Below are positions 34,825 to 44,121 of a stretch of 64,000 nucleotides of DNA, piece after piece; positions within the stretch are counted from its first letter, which is position 1; each line of letters starts with the position of its first letter. Both the position numbers and the translations under genes were made by a program. The notes under the pieces are model-generated. The model worked only from the letters and a program-made list of their open reading frames with translations. It searched no databases and was not told the origin of the DNA. The stretch covers positions 248,001 through 312,000 of the forward strand of contig CAVQVR010000006.1 of assembly GCA_963717195.1 (NCBI GenBank), given 5' to 3'. Source of the stretch: JACDAE01 sp963717195. Lineage in GTDB: Bacteria; Chloroflexota; Ktedonobacteria; Ktedonobacterales; Ktedonobacteraceae.

Positions 34825-35090
34825 TATGTCCACTCCTCCCTCTCAACTCCTCCGCCCATGGGCGGAATAAATACAAGCTCATCGCCGTCGTGTAGCGTGG
34901 TTTCAACATCGACATAACGCCGATTGATAGCGCTGACACAGCGAGGCAATATTGGGTGCAGGCCAGGGTAATGTGCTACCAGTTCTGTCCGCACGGTGAC
35001 TACGCTAGCACCAATAGACACATCCAGCGTCTCCTCACCTCGCCCTGTAATTTCACGCACTGATGCGAAATAACGAATACGTATTTTCAT
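34824..35090 (-). CDS. moaD: Molybdopterin synthase sulfur-carrier subunit, with an unusual C-terminal tail
   Basis: The 88-residue ubiquitin-fold protein has the MoaD pattern MKIRIRYFASVREITGRGEE and a late DGDELVFIPPMGGG. MoaD normally ends exactly with Gly-Gly, whose carboxylate becomes the thiocarboxylate sulfur donor. Here the reading frame runs on for seven residues (VEREEWT) past the glycines, and that tail contains the GGGAGGAG ribosome binding site of moaE. So either the tail is trimmed, the protein cannot carry sulfur, or the stop codon was lost. Translation of moaE is coupled by the TAATG overlap. Confidence 0.88.
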   Translation of the reverse strand: MKIRIRYFASVREITGRGEETLDVSIGASVVTVRTELVAHYPGLHPILPRCVSAINRRYVDVETTLHDGDELVFIPPMGGGVEREEWT

Positions 35091-35127
35091 ACAGGAGAGT
35101 ATAGCACACTTCTGATGGATTTTGGCT

Positions 35128-35160
35128 CTACATCCTTCCGTTTCCCACGGAAGGATGTAG
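35128..35160. repeat. Perfect 14-bp hairpin repeat in the region upstream of moaD
   Basis: ctacatccttccgt (35128-35141) and acggaaggatgtag (35147-35160) with a 5-base loop. The same ctctacatccttcc sequence forms the outer layer of the array at 21562-22034, so it is a repeat family rather than a terminator of a local gene. The rest of 35091-35482 is AT-rich and shows no other signal. Confidence 0.6.
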
Positions 35161-35482
35161 ACCCTGGATTTTTATAGGCTTGACATTCCTCATAATCTTC
35201 AGTAACTGATACATTTTTCTGTCGAAATGAATAGTGCTTGACCATCTGCTAAATATGTGTTATTACTTGAATAGGAAACGTTTACTATGCATGAAGTATG
35301 GAAGCAAATATCTACGATAGCGGAATTACACTGTGGAGAGTGAGCTTCCTTTCAGAAAGGAGAATGTCAACAAGTACTTTGATGTAAGGTTGTCATTGTA
35401 TGTTTGCTCATCAGAAAGTGGGCCACATTTAGACGAGAAGAGAACGAATCTCACATAAACTATTTCAAGGAGGAAAACAATC

Positions 35483-36940
35483 ATGAAGATTGTTTTACGC
35501 CAGAAAAAGATTTTCTGGCTGGCACCCGTTGTGCTGGCGTTATTACTAGGAGCCTTTGTTTTTCCATTGGCCGTGTCCTCACAAAAGGCGGAGGCTGCTG
35601 CACCAGATGATCCATTGGTTGGATATGGTGCGGGAACAACCGGCGGTGCCGGTGGTCCCAGTGTCACAGTTAGTACGCTCGCAGGCCTCGAGAGCGCTGT
35701 GAGTGGATCAGCAGCGAAGATTGTCTATATCAGTGGAACTATTAGTGGCGATAAAGATGTCCTCGTTGGCTCGAACACCACGGTCCTGGGTATTGGCTCG
35801 ACTGCTCATCTCACAGGTGTCGGGTTAGACCTCGACGCCGTCAGCAATGTGATTATCCGCAACATCACCTTTTCCTTTATGCTGGCTGCAAGTACGACTG
35901 GGGATAATATTCATATTATTGATGGCACGAACCATGTGTGGGTAGATCACAATGAGTTCTATGATGATCTTAACCATGGTAAGGACTACTATGATGGTCA
36001 GATCGATATTACCCGCGCCTCCGACTATATCACCGTTTCGTGGAATCGCCTCCATGATCATTTCAAATCCTCGTTGGTAGGCCATTCCGACACCAATGGT
36101 GCTCAGGATATAGGCCACCTTCATGTAACCTATCATCACAACTGGTTCTACAGTGTAGGATCGCGTACTCCTAGCCTGCGCTTTGGCACTGGTCATATCT
36201 ACAACAATTACTTCCTAAATATTCCTACCAGTGGAGTTCACTCGCGTATGGGTGCTCAGATGCTCGTTGAGAACAATGCCTTTCGCAATGTTCCCCTTCC
36301 GGTCACCACAACAGGAGATAGCACGCAGGATGGCTTCATGAACGCCGTTGGGAACGACTACGGCGGTGGAACACCCGATATTACCCAGGTTGGTACCTTT
36401 ACTAAGGCTCCATATAGCTATACGCTTGATCCTGTCTCCTCCGTCATTAGCGAGGTGACCGCATATTCTGGCGTTGGTATTATTAGTGGGTCTGGTGGTG
36501 GTGGATCAACGCCAACTCCACAACCAACATCAACACCGAACCCAACGTCAACACCGCAACCAACGTCAACCCCACAACCAACGGCGACACCGCAACCAAC
36601 GTCAACTCCTACGTCTGGTAGTAGCTGTAGTGTGAGTTATGTAGTACAGAACCAATGGGCTACAGGCTTCACGACCTACATGACTGTTACCAACACGGGC
36701 TCAACGACCGTCAATGGCTGGACTCTGGCCTTCGCCTTCGCAAATGGTCAGACGATCACTCAGGGATGGGAGGGAGTCTTCACACAGAGTGGCAGCAGCG
36801 TGAGTATCAAGGATGCCGGGTATAACGCTACTCTCGCTCCCGGTTCTAGTACTAATCCGGGCTTCAATGCCACTTTGACGAGCGGCAACACGAACCCGAC
36901 CTCGTTTACTCTTAATGGCTCAAAGTGTAGTGTAGTATAA
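35483..36940 (+). CDS. Secreted pectate lyase (PL1) with C-terminal CBM2 cellulose-binding module
   Basis: A 485-residue exoenzyme that cleaves polygalacturonate by beta-elimination. Signal peptide ~1-36 (WLAPVVLALLLGAFVFPLAV, cut after AEA). The PL1 parallel beta-helix (~40-335) shows NVIIRNITF, HVWVDHNEFYDD (calcium Asp), DYYDGQIDITRASDYITVSW and the catalytic SRTPSLR. A Pro-Thr linker of repeated QPTSTP units (~345-380) leads to a CBM2 module (~383-485) with paired terminal Cys and surface Trp (NQWATGF, VNGWTLAF, TQGWEGVF). The binding module ties pectin breakdown to cellulose-rich plant walls. An AAGGAGG site precedes the ATG. Confidence 0.95.
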   Translation: MKIVLRQKKIFWLAPVVLALLLGAFVFPLAVSSQKAEAAAPDDPLVGYGAGTTGGAGGPSVTVSTLAGLESAVSGSAAKIVYISGTISGDKDVLVGSNTTVLGIGSTAHLTGVGLDLDAVSNVIIRNITFSFMLAASTTGDNIHIIDGTNHVWVDHNEFYDDLNHGKDYYDGQIDITRASDYITVSWNRLHDHFKSSLVGHSDTNGAQDIGHLHVTYHHNWFYSVGSRTPSLRFGTGHIYNNYFLNIPTSGVHSRMGAQMLVENNAFRNVPLPVTTTGDSTQDGFMNAVGNDYGGGTPDITQVGTFTKAPYSYTLDPVSSVISEVTAYSGVGIISGSGGGGSTPTPQPTSTPNPTSTPQPTSTPQPTATPQPTSTPTSGSSCSVSYVVQNQWATGFTTYMTVTNTGSTTVNGWTLAFAFANGQTITQGWEGVFTQSGSSVSIKDAGYNATLAPGSSTNPGFNATLTSGNTNPTSFTLNGSKCSVV

Positions 36941-36995
36941 TTGGGTCGTTCGCGGATATCCTATCCATGCTCCCACGTATGGGATGATTGGCTGA

Positions 36996-37037
36996 CAGCC
37001 CTCATAATTGCAAAGGTATTAGCAATTATGAGGGCTG
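36996..37037 (+). terminator. Terminator after the pectate lyase
   Basis: A perfect 16-bp inverted repeat (cagccctcataattgc, 36996-37011; gcaattatgagggctg, 37022-37037) with a 10-base loop, followed by a pyrimidine-rich stretch, 56 bp past the stop. Confidence 0.7.
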
Positions 37038-37150
37038 CTATTCTCTCTCACCGACCGAAAATTTGTTCCAGGGAAAAAGAGGGTATGTGTAGGCCCACGC
37101 CGTCCCATTGATGGTTATGTGGTCTCTGAGCGCTGATGAGAGAGGAAACA

Positions 37151-37180
37151 TGAGGTATCGTGTCCGGACCTGATACCTCA
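37151..37180 (-). terminator. Terminator after leucyl aminopeptidase
   Basis: On the minus strand tgaggtatc and gatacctca (37180-37172, 37159-37151) enclose 12 bases and are followed by tgtttcctctctc, ~49 bp downstream of the pepA stop. Confidence 0.5.
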
Positions 37181-37228
37181 CGTTCCACCTTTTCATGGCG
37201 TGGGATCCAATTGACGATCAACGGTGCA

Positions 37229-38719
37229 CTACTGTGCCAGGCGCACCGCCAGTTCCGCCAGTGTGCGTACGGCCACACCCGTTGCGCCTTTTTCCTGGTA
37301 TGGCTTCTTGCCATCGTTATAGCTGGTACCAGCAATATCGAGGTGGGCCCACCTGGCATCCCCTACGAAGTTTTCCAGAATCTTGGCAGCTATTATTGAA
37401 GACGCGGCTCGACCACCTGTCTGCTTGATATCGGCGATGTCACTCTTGATCAGGTCGCCGTACTCTTCGTCCATGGGCATCGGCCAGTACTTCTCGCCAG
37501 CGGCGCGACCAGCGGCGATAATCTCGTTCGTGAGAGGTTCATCGTTGCTGAACAGGCCGGTCATGGTGCTGCCGAGTGCTACGACAATAGCGCCCGTCAG
37601 GGTTGCCAGGTCAATGATTGGTGAGAGACCCTCTTTACTTGCATAAGAGAGGGCATCGGCGAGGATGAGGCGTCCTTCGGCATCTGTGTTGACGATTTCA
37701 ATGGTTTTGCCGTTCATAATGCGCAGAATATCGCCTGGATGATAGGCTGTTCCGCTGGGCATATTTTCGCAGGTGGGTATCAGGGCCGTGACATTAAGCG
37801 CTGGTTTGAGTCCTGCGATGGCTTGCATGGCACCAATGACGGCTGCGGCACCACCCATATCTCCCTTCATTTCATCCATCCCGGCGGCTGGCTTGATCGA
37901 GATGCCGCCAGTATCAAAGGTGATGCCCTTGCCTACCAGTGCCAGTCCTTTTTCCGTACTTTGTGGTGCACCGCGATAGCGCAAGATGATGAACTTCGGA
38001 GGCTCCTCGCTGCCCCGCGTGACGCCGAGCAGGCCACCCATCTGTAGTTCTGCAATCTTCTCTTTCTCGAATATCTCACATTCCAGGCCCGCCTGCTTTG
38101 CCATTGCGGCGGCGCGATTTGCCAGCTCGCCAGGAGTCAATACATTGGGTGGCTCGTTGATCAGATCGCGTGCAAAGTTGGTGGCCTCTGCCAGTATCCG
38201 CCCTTTATGTATGATCTGTTCGATATCCTCCTCATCCATACTCCCTGTGAGAATACGCAGTTGTATGGTTTCTTTGTCATTGTGCGACGACTGGTATTTT
38301 CTGAACGTGTACAGTCCTAGCAGAGCGCCCTCTATTAATGCCTGTATCGCCTGGGTGTTCTCAATAAAGAGTGACAGAGCAATCTGGTGAGCGCCAGTTC
38401 TCTGAGCGTGGCGGATAGCGGTAGCGCTGACACGCTGAAGAGATTGGACGCTGATGGTTCCTTGCTTCCCCAGCCCAATCACGATCACGCGTTTGGCCGC
38501 CAGCTTTCCCATTGGATAGATCGTGAGCAATTCGCCTGCTGAGCCTTTGAATTCACCTTCTGTGTTGCGCTCAGTAATCAGCCCATTCAGCAATTCATCT
38601 ACGGATGTGGCAGCAGGAGACAACGCTATACCGCTCTCCCCCGCCTTGCTGGTTGCTCCAACGATGAGTACATCACATGCTACCTCTTGTACCGTCTGTG
38701 TCGTTATTTGAATATCCAT
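37229..38719 (-). CDS. pepA: Leucyl aminopeptidase (M17)
   Basis: A 496-residue cytosolic, two-metal exopeptidase that removes N-terminal residues, usually as a hexamer. The N-terminal macro-like domain spans ~1-170. The catalytic domain holds the metal and active-site residues in VGKGITFDTGGISIK, GMDEMKGDMGGAA and NTDAEGRLILADAL, with the conserved LTGAIVVALG after it; these are the family's signature blocks and all ligands are present. A TTAGGAG site lies before the ATG. Some homologues also bind DNA, but nothing here shows it. Confidence 0.96.
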   Translation of the reverse strand: MDIQITTQTVQEVACDVLIVGATSKAGESGIALSPAATSVDELLNGLITERNTEGEFKGSAGELLTIYPMGKLAAKRVIVIGLGKQGTISVQSLQRVSATAIRHAQRTGAHQIALSLFIENTQAIQALIEGALLGLYTFRKYQSSHNDKETIQLRILTGSMDEEDIEQIIHKGRILAEATNFARDLINEPPNVLTPGELANRAAAMAKQAGLECEIFEKEKIAELQMGGLLGVTRGSEEPPKFIILRYRGAPQSTEKGLALVGKGITFDTGGISIKPAAGMDEMKGDMGGAAAVIGAMQAIAGLKPALNVTALIPTCENMPSGTAYHPGDILRIMNGKTIEIVNTDAEGRLILADALSYASKEGLSPIIDLATLTGAIVVALGSTMTGLFSNDEPLTNEIIAAGRAAGEKYWPMPMDEEYGDLIKSDIADIKQTGGRAASSIIAAKILENFVGDARWAHLDIAGTSYNDGKKPYQEKGATGVAVRTLAELAVRLAQ

Positions 38720-38942
38720 TATGCGACTCCTAATTATTTTGTAATTCCCGTCAGGAACACGATTTTCGTACTATCCATTATATGACATATGAGGTGACAC
38801 TCTGGCTATCCCTGAACTGCTTACCTTTACCCTCAGGCACATGGGCCTGGAGTGCCCAATCAAGCCCGTGTGCCCCTCACGCCTACTCTGGCGTCGTTGC
38901 GTGATGAGCACCACCTATGCTCATTTCCCAAAAACCTGATTC

Positions 38943-40046
38943 TTATTTACCCATCTCAGGCACAACTTTACCCATCTCAGGCACACCATTGACCTCGATA
39001 TCATCATACCTTTTCACCCGGTAAATGATCGTAGAGATCAGCCAGCTCAAGATAAAAATGCCAACGATGAGAAAACCAATCACCCCAAAGTCCAGCTTCC
39101 CCAGGAAAGCCCAGATGCCGCCACTCAGGCCGACCTGATTGCTAATAATTCCAAGGACTTCAATGGTTCCCACAACCAGGGCGACCAGTACCGAAACCAG
39201 CGTAATATTCATGTTATAGTAGAGCTTACGCACAGGTTTCACGAAGGCCCACCCATATGCACCGAGCATCAAAATGCTATCGGTAGTATCGATAAGCATC
39301 ATGCCAGCCATGAATAGAGCGGGAAAGACCAGAATTAAATAGATTGGCAGACCATTCGTTGCAGACGTAGCAGAAATTGCCAGGATACCTACCTCCGTTG
39401 CGGTATCGAAGCCCAGTCCAAAGAGAAGACCAATCGGATACATATGCCAGCTGCTATTGGTGAGACGCAGCAAAGGACGAAAGAAGCGGCCCATAAGTCC
39501 TCGCTGATTTAAAAACTCATCAAGGGTCTGCTCGTTGTAATCTTCCCCGCGCCGCACTTTACGAAATGCCTGAAAAATCTCCCAGAGCACCAGGAGGTTA
39601 ATAAAGGCGATGATAAAAAGGAACGTAGCGGACACAAGCGTACCGATCAGCCCGCCAACGTTTTGTAAGCCGGGAAGCTCTTTCTTAATAAATGTGGCCG
39701 CGAGAGCCAGGCCAATGCATAGTCCGACGACAATCGTAGAGTGTCCCAACGAGAAAAAGAAGCCGACAGCGACGGGCCGTTTGTTTTCTTGCATGAGTTT
39801 GCGAGTTACATTGTCAATAGCGGAAATATGATCGGCATCAACGGCGTGGCGCAGGCCAAAACTATAGGCCAGGACAGCCGTTCCCAGCAGCGCTGGATGA
39901 GGTAAGAAACCAATTAAAGCGATCATCCAGGCAATAATATTGAAGGCGACAAGGAAAATATATATTCCGATAACCTTTGCGCGAACGTTGGTGGAGCTAT
40001 CATTAAACACATGCGAGAGTGCAGATGGCCCGAATTTACTGCTCAT
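38943..40046 (-). CDS. NiCoT-family nickel/cobalt permease
   Basis: Start set at ATG 40046 (MSSKFGPSALSH) just after a perfect AGGAGG; the open frame reaches 64 codons further but without support. The 367-residue protein has about eight membrane helices and the NiCoT signatures: FGLRHAVDADHISAIDN in helix II (metal-binding His/Asp), FSLGHSTIVVG, and GLGFDTATEVGIL. It imports Ni2+ or Co2+ at high affinity for enzymes such as urease, hydrogenase or B12 synthesis. The C-terminus carries a repeated PEMGK motif. A Nur-like box covers its probable promoter. Confidence 0.93.
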   Translation of the reverse strand: MSSKFGPSALSHVFNDSSTNVRAKVIGIYIFLVAFNIIAWMIALIGFLPHPALLGTAVLAYSFGLRHAVDADHISAIDNVTRKLMQENKRPVAVGFFFSLGHSTIVVGLCIGLALAATFIKKELPGLQNVGGLIGTLVSATFLFIIAFINLLVLWEIFQAFRKVRRGEDYNEQTLDEFLNQRGLMGRFFRPLLRLTNSSWHMYPIGLLFGLGFDTATEVGILAISATSATNGLPIYLILVFPALFMAGMMLIDTTDSILMLGAYGWAFVKPVRKLYYNMNITLVSVLVALVVGTIEVLGIISNQVGLSGGIWAFLGKLDFGVIGFLIVGIFILSWLISTIIYRVKRYDDIEVNGVPEMGKVVPEMGK

Positions 40047-40198
40047 GGGATCCTCCTGGAAAGCTAAACTCGTGAAGTGGGATGTAGTAGCCCATTGGCT
40101 ATCTATAACCTGGCTATAAGAAGGCGCAATGCTACATCGTTGTAAGGCATCAGGAGCAGGGTTATGGCTTCTGAAGTTATGCGCGAACAGTCGATTAG

Positions 40199-40241
40199 AG
40201 GATATCACCACTATTTTATTATTGCAAGTTTTTCGCAATAA
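40199..40241 (-). promoter_or_regulatory. Nur-like metal-regulator box over the NiCoT promoter
   Basis: TTGCAA (40222-40227), five bases, TCGCAA (40233-40238): this matches, with one change, the TTGCAA-N5-TTGCAA box described for the nickel-responsive Fur-family repressor Nur of Streptomyces. On the minus strand the first TTGCAA can serve as a -35, with TATCCT (40204-40199) 17 bp further on as -10, so a bound repressor would block transcription. The larger frame is ttattgc-N9-gcaataa (40219-40241). Confidence 0.5.
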
Positions 40242-40296
40242 GGAATTTATGGCAATAATTCACAGAGGTGGAGGCCTGCCATCTAAGAGAAATTCA

Positions 40297-41998
40297 CTAT
40301 TTATGGGGCAAAATGTAGAGGTGGGAGAAAGCAACCTCGGCGCCCTGATCCTCTACATAGAGGCCGATCTGACCTGAACGTAAGGGAGATTGCGCGGGAT
40401 CGATAACTGGTTTACTGACGAGTTTATTGTTGATGGAGAAGGTAAAGGTATTACCGCTAGCAGTAATCGTAAGGGTATTATTGCTTCCCAGGCCGGCCAG
40501 AAGTGATGGAGCGGCACCGGACGCAATGGTGTGCCACTGACCTGCATCGAAGCGCGAGAAGGCATATTGCGCATGTTCTCTTGTAATGACTTCGAAGAGA
40601 TAATAGTGAGATTGATCGGCACTGGAGCGAAAGACAACGCCATAGTAGTCTGCATCATCAAGGGAACGGTGAAGTTGAGTCATCGTTATTGTGAGGCTAA
40701 ATTCGCTAAACTGGCCACCATTATACAGTGCCAGAGCGACATTTTGCGCCGAGTCATTCAAAATGTGATAGCGCTGCTGCGTCGAATTATCGTAAAAGAA
40801 CGTCTTGCTTCTGGGCCATTTATCCTGATTGGTAAGCTGATCCTGATGTAAGGGATTGGACGAAGCAACCGGGATAGTCATGTGGCCAGACGTTCTGCCC
40901 TGAAGGAGATGGCCGCCGACCAGATTCGTGATGTAACCAACAGTAAAGAGCAGGAGCAGAAGGAGAGTCGCAATTGTAACAAGGCGTGGTTTCGTAAGAG
41001 GAGATGAGTTTCAGTGATTTGACCTCAATAAGAGGCTCGGAAGCCACCAGGATAGAGTGTGAGTTTCCGGTGAGAGAGCCAGTATTTGCAGCCTGAATAG
41101 CTGCGCGTTTGCCACTGGCTGTTGTAACGTGCACCTTGTGGGGAGCAGCGATAGCCTGAGCAAAGGCCGCACTAAACTCACCAGCCGTCTGAAAGCGCTT
41201 CTCCGGCTTTTTCGCCAGAGCTTTGTGTATAACCTGGTCCAATGCAGGAGAGATATCCGCACGTATCAAAGCGAGCGATGGGGGAGCCTCATGGACATGC
41301 AACAGGGCAAGAGTAAGCGTCGAATTGGCGATAAACGGGAGGCGTTTTGCCAGCAGGTAGAACAGGGTAACTCCGAGTGAATAGACATCGGAGCGGCCAT
41401 CAATCGTGTGACCCAGCGCCTGCTCTGGTGAAATATAGTCGGGAGTCCCCATAAGCAAGTCCGTTTTTTTCGCTGGAAGCGTATCATCTCCAGAAGGGAG
41501 TATATGCGCGATACCAAAATCGGAGAGCATCACGCGCCCATCGCTATCCAGGAGAATATTGGCTGGTTTGACATCGCAATGGACACAGCCGTGCGCGTGG
41601 GCATAATCCAGTGCGGAAGCAAGTTGTTCCAGGTGCCATTGTGCCTCAGCGAGAGAGAGCGCGCCGTTGCGCGAGACATATTCTGAGAGCGTCCCACCTG
41701 GCATGTAGGGCATCACAATATAAGGAAGGCTATTTTGTTCGCCGTACGCATAAACGGGCAAAATATTTGGATGATCTAATTTGCTTGCGGCCTGCGCCTC
41801 ACGAAGGAAGCGGCGGTAGAAATCGCGCTGCATTTTGCTATCCATGTCAGCACGAGGGAGAAAGACTTTCACAGCAACCTTGCGTTCGGGATTATGCTGC
41901 TGGGCCAGGAATACGGCACTTGATCCGCCATATCCCAGCACCTTCTCCAATGCACACGAATCGAGCGTTTTACCGATGAGATGTGTTCCTCTACTCAT
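40297..41998 (-). pseudogene. Ser/Thr protein kinase with TM and external LamG-like domain, frameshifted
   Basis: From ATG 41998 the kinase domain (~1-275) is complete: GYGGSSAVFL loop, Lys44 (VAVK), Glu67, catalytic Asp142 in HCDVKPANIL, DFG Asp160 and the GTPDYISPEQ activation segment. The frame runs to ISSYETTPCYNC and on to a nonsense tail ending at 40820. At about 41003 another frame takes over as LTKPRLVTIATLLLLLLFTV, a membrane helix, followed by a ~190-residue external domain (FSEFSLTITMTQL, YYGVVFRSSADQSHYYLFEV, SGQIGLYVEDQGAEVAFSHL) resembling concanavalin/LamG-like folds. One indel near 41000 separates them. Corrected, it is a ~565-residue receptor kinase; uncorrected, it is a soluble kinase with a stray tail. 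Confidence 0.87.
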
Positions 41999-42091
41999 AA
42001 CGAGTTGGAAGTTCCTCTCTAAGTTCCCCCCGGATAGAGAACATGCATAGAACATGATACATGGTAGTATTTTATGAAACGCCCTGGAACC

Positions 42092-42129
42092 ACTACAATA
42101 ATTGTAGTCAACTCTATATGGACTGTCAA
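42092..42129 (-). promoter_or_regulatory. Consensus promoter of the kinase gene with a palindrome over the -10
   Basis: On the minus strand TTGACA (42129-42124) and TACAAT (42106-42101) are 17 bp apart. The -10 lies in a perfect palindrome, actacaat-a-attgtagt (42092-42108), an ideal repressor site. The start of transcription would fall ~95 bp before the kinase ATG. Confidence 0.7.
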
Positions 42130-42160
42130 CATTTAAGGGGATGCCCCCATGCCTGAGGTA

Positions 42161-43219
42161 TTAGAAAACGAATTTGCCATCCTGCATGATGACCTGTCCA
42201 TCAACCTCGATAGTGCAGCGGGTTGGAATCACATCGACATGTATCTGGGAATCCCAGTCCGCGCCAGTGAACTGAGGATAGGGATTGCCGAAGGCGACGT
42301 GCAGACCAGGCATCTTTTCGTCCTGCAAGAGATTGCCGCTTAATTGCTTCAAGCTTGTGAGAGTGCCGATAGCGAACTCGCCTGCGCGATTGCCATTGGG
42401 AACGGAGAACAGGTACTTATGCACTTCCTGAGCAAGGGCGGAATTCTCACTCTGCACAGCGGTCACATATCCATTTTTCACGGTGATGGTCAGTGGCTGA
42501 GATAGAACGCCGTACTTCTCAGAGAAGTAATCGCCCAGCACTTCGCAGACCAGGGCACCGTCAACGGTCGCGGGAGCAGTAAAGACTTCACCTTCAGGGA
42601 GATTGCCCCATTTGCCTTGCTCATGATAGCGACCATGGCAGGGGATCCATTTCCAATCGGGGTGGAATGTTGCGGTCACATCGCTCCCTCTGGCGGAAGT
42701 CACGTGTATCGTTTTCGCATTGCGTACGCGCTCATAGACCTGGTTAGTCAGAGTGAAGACTTCGGCATAGTCGGCGCACATCCCTGCGGTCATCAATTTC
42801 TCATCGATACCGATCATATGACCATGGCGCACCTTCAATTCGTTCACCAGGAAGGGGAGCAAAGGAATACGGAAAGAGATTTCGCCGGGCTGAGCGGTCG
42901 CGATATAGTAAGTCACCGTTGGGCGGGCATGGATAAGATCGTTACGCAATGCATCGGAAAAGACCGTCAGGGGACGTGTTCCATAATGTTCGAGGAAGCG
43001 TACGGTCACATCGGCATGGAGAGCGAGCGCAACATCGGCCACGCGACGAGCAATCGGCTCACGCTCGAAATCGGTCAGAATAAACACGCGATCTTGCGCG
43101 GTCACACCCATACAGCGGATAGCATTCTCGGCCCCGAGTTGAACGCGCTCTTCAAAGCTGAGGGATTGTAGATCCTGTTCTTTGTGATTAGTAACGGAAT
43201 GGTGTGCGGTCGTCGACAT
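42161..43219 (-). CDS. M29-like aminopeptidase (aminopeptidase T family)
   Basis: The 352-residue protein resembles thermophilic aminopeptidases (family M29) and related metal hydrolases: an N-terminal alpha/beta domain (MGVTAQDRVFILTDFE), GNLPEGEVFTAP (metal Glu), and the C-terminal NRAGEFAIGT and IHVDVIP with metal His and Asp. Such enzymes remove N-terminal amino acids using two divalent metals. Spacing of ligands differs a little from classic members, so specificity is uncertain. An AAAGGAG site lies before the ATG. The kinase is transcribed in the same direction from its own promoter downstream. Confidence 0.8.
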   Translation of the reverse strand: MSTTAHHSVTNHKEQDLQSLSFEERVQLGAENAIRCMGVTAQDRVFILTDFEREPIARRVADVALALHADVTVRFLEHYGTRPLTVFSDALRNDLIHARPTVTYYIATAQPGEISFRIPLLPFLVNELKVRHGHMIGIDEKLMTAGMCADYAEVFTLTNQVYERVRNAKTIHVTSARGSDVTATFHPDWKWIPCHGRYHEQGKWGNLPEGEVFTAPATVDGALVCEVLGDYFSEKYGVLSQPLTITVKNGYVTAVQSENSALAQEVHKYLFSVPNGNRAGEFAIGTLTSLKQLSGNLLQDEKMPGLHVAFGNPYPQFTGADWDSQIHVDVIPTRCTIEVDGQVIMQDGKFVF

Positions 43220-43514
43220 TTTATAAAAACTCCTTTAGAGTATATGTAGTGCGGTGGTGTATCAGGATGGCGAGAAAGGAAGCTTCTCGACCGGGTGCGT
43301 CTTATTTAGCAAAGCTTATGGAGGCGCTTATGATACAGGCATCGAGCAGTGCTATTTTTAGTATACGTATTGAAGAAGATAGTGGTAACAATGAGCCAGG
43401 ATGATGTTACTTTTGGACGGGCCGAGAGCTTGAATGAGGGATACAATTCCTATAGGTTATACCTGGACCAGGAGGCGGGGAGAGAGGTGAAGAGTATTCT
43501 CTCCGCCATTTCGC

Positions 43515-43766
43515 CTAAAGTTTTTTGCTCTCCGAATAATGACCATTTTGCTGAGCACGGGTATGGAGCTCGATCTGAGGGATGTTGTCCGACTCACTGT
43601 CCTCTGTTTCTGCGCTTGAGGAGGGTTCCAAAGGCTGCCAGGTATTCATAACACGGGCATCGATCTTCTTACGTTTATAGAAGCGGCGGCCTATTTCAAC
43701 CCCAGCCCATAAGATAATGAGCGTAGCGACAAAAAAGCCAAGATAGGTTATCACAGTTGGGCTCAT
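43515..43766 (-). CDS. Small membrane-anchored protein
   Basis: Start set at ATG 43766, directly behind AAGGAG. The 83-residue product has one membrane helix (~5-24: VITYLGFFVATLIILWAGVE), a basic cytoplasmic stretch (RRFYKRKKIDAR) and an acidic, Ser-rich tail. No family recognised. It lies between the M29-like gene and the Rieske-pseudokinase gene, on the same strand, 355 bp after the latter and behind its terminator. Region 43220-43514 contains no gene. Confidence 0.6.
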   Translation of the reverse strand: MSPTVITYLGFFVATLIILWAGVEIGRRFYKRKKIDARVMNTWQPLEPSSSAETEDSESDNIPQIELHTRAQQNGHYSESKKL

Positions 43767-44019
43767 GTCATTCTCCTTTGCGACCCCCCCCCGGTCTGCG
43801 GACATAGGGAGGGAATAAAACCTTATTGAGAAGAGCCATTTTGCCACAATGGCTCAAACTATTTTGTAAAGGATAGAAGAATCTCTGTTGGTGTTCCCAT
43901 TGTAGCCTGTTGCTATAAAAAGCGTCAAGATTACAGGAAAAGAGGCTCTCCATTCTTCTCTCACCGACCCATTTTTGACGAGCAGAACGAGCAGAAGAAG
44001 GAGAGACGCCATCAAAGAA

Positions 44020-44077
44020 GGGAAGCCATTTATTATCCGTGTAGGGCATCACCGCACGAAATAATAAATGGCTTCCC
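44020..44077 (-). terminator. Terminator after the Rieske-pseudokinase gene
   Basis: A perfect 17-bp inverted repeat (gggaagccatttattat, 44020-44036; complement at 44061-44077) with a 24-base loop, 45 bp past the stop at 44122 on the minus strand. Confidence 0.65.
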
Positions 44078-44121
44078 TCCATTTTCCCTGTCAAAATGGG
44101 TTGATCGTCGCTGCCCTGAGA

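Noticed and set aside
37048..37359. 103-residue minus-strand frame at the 3' end of pepA
   Set aside because: Overlaps the pepA C-terminus and its terminator hairpin; no motifs.
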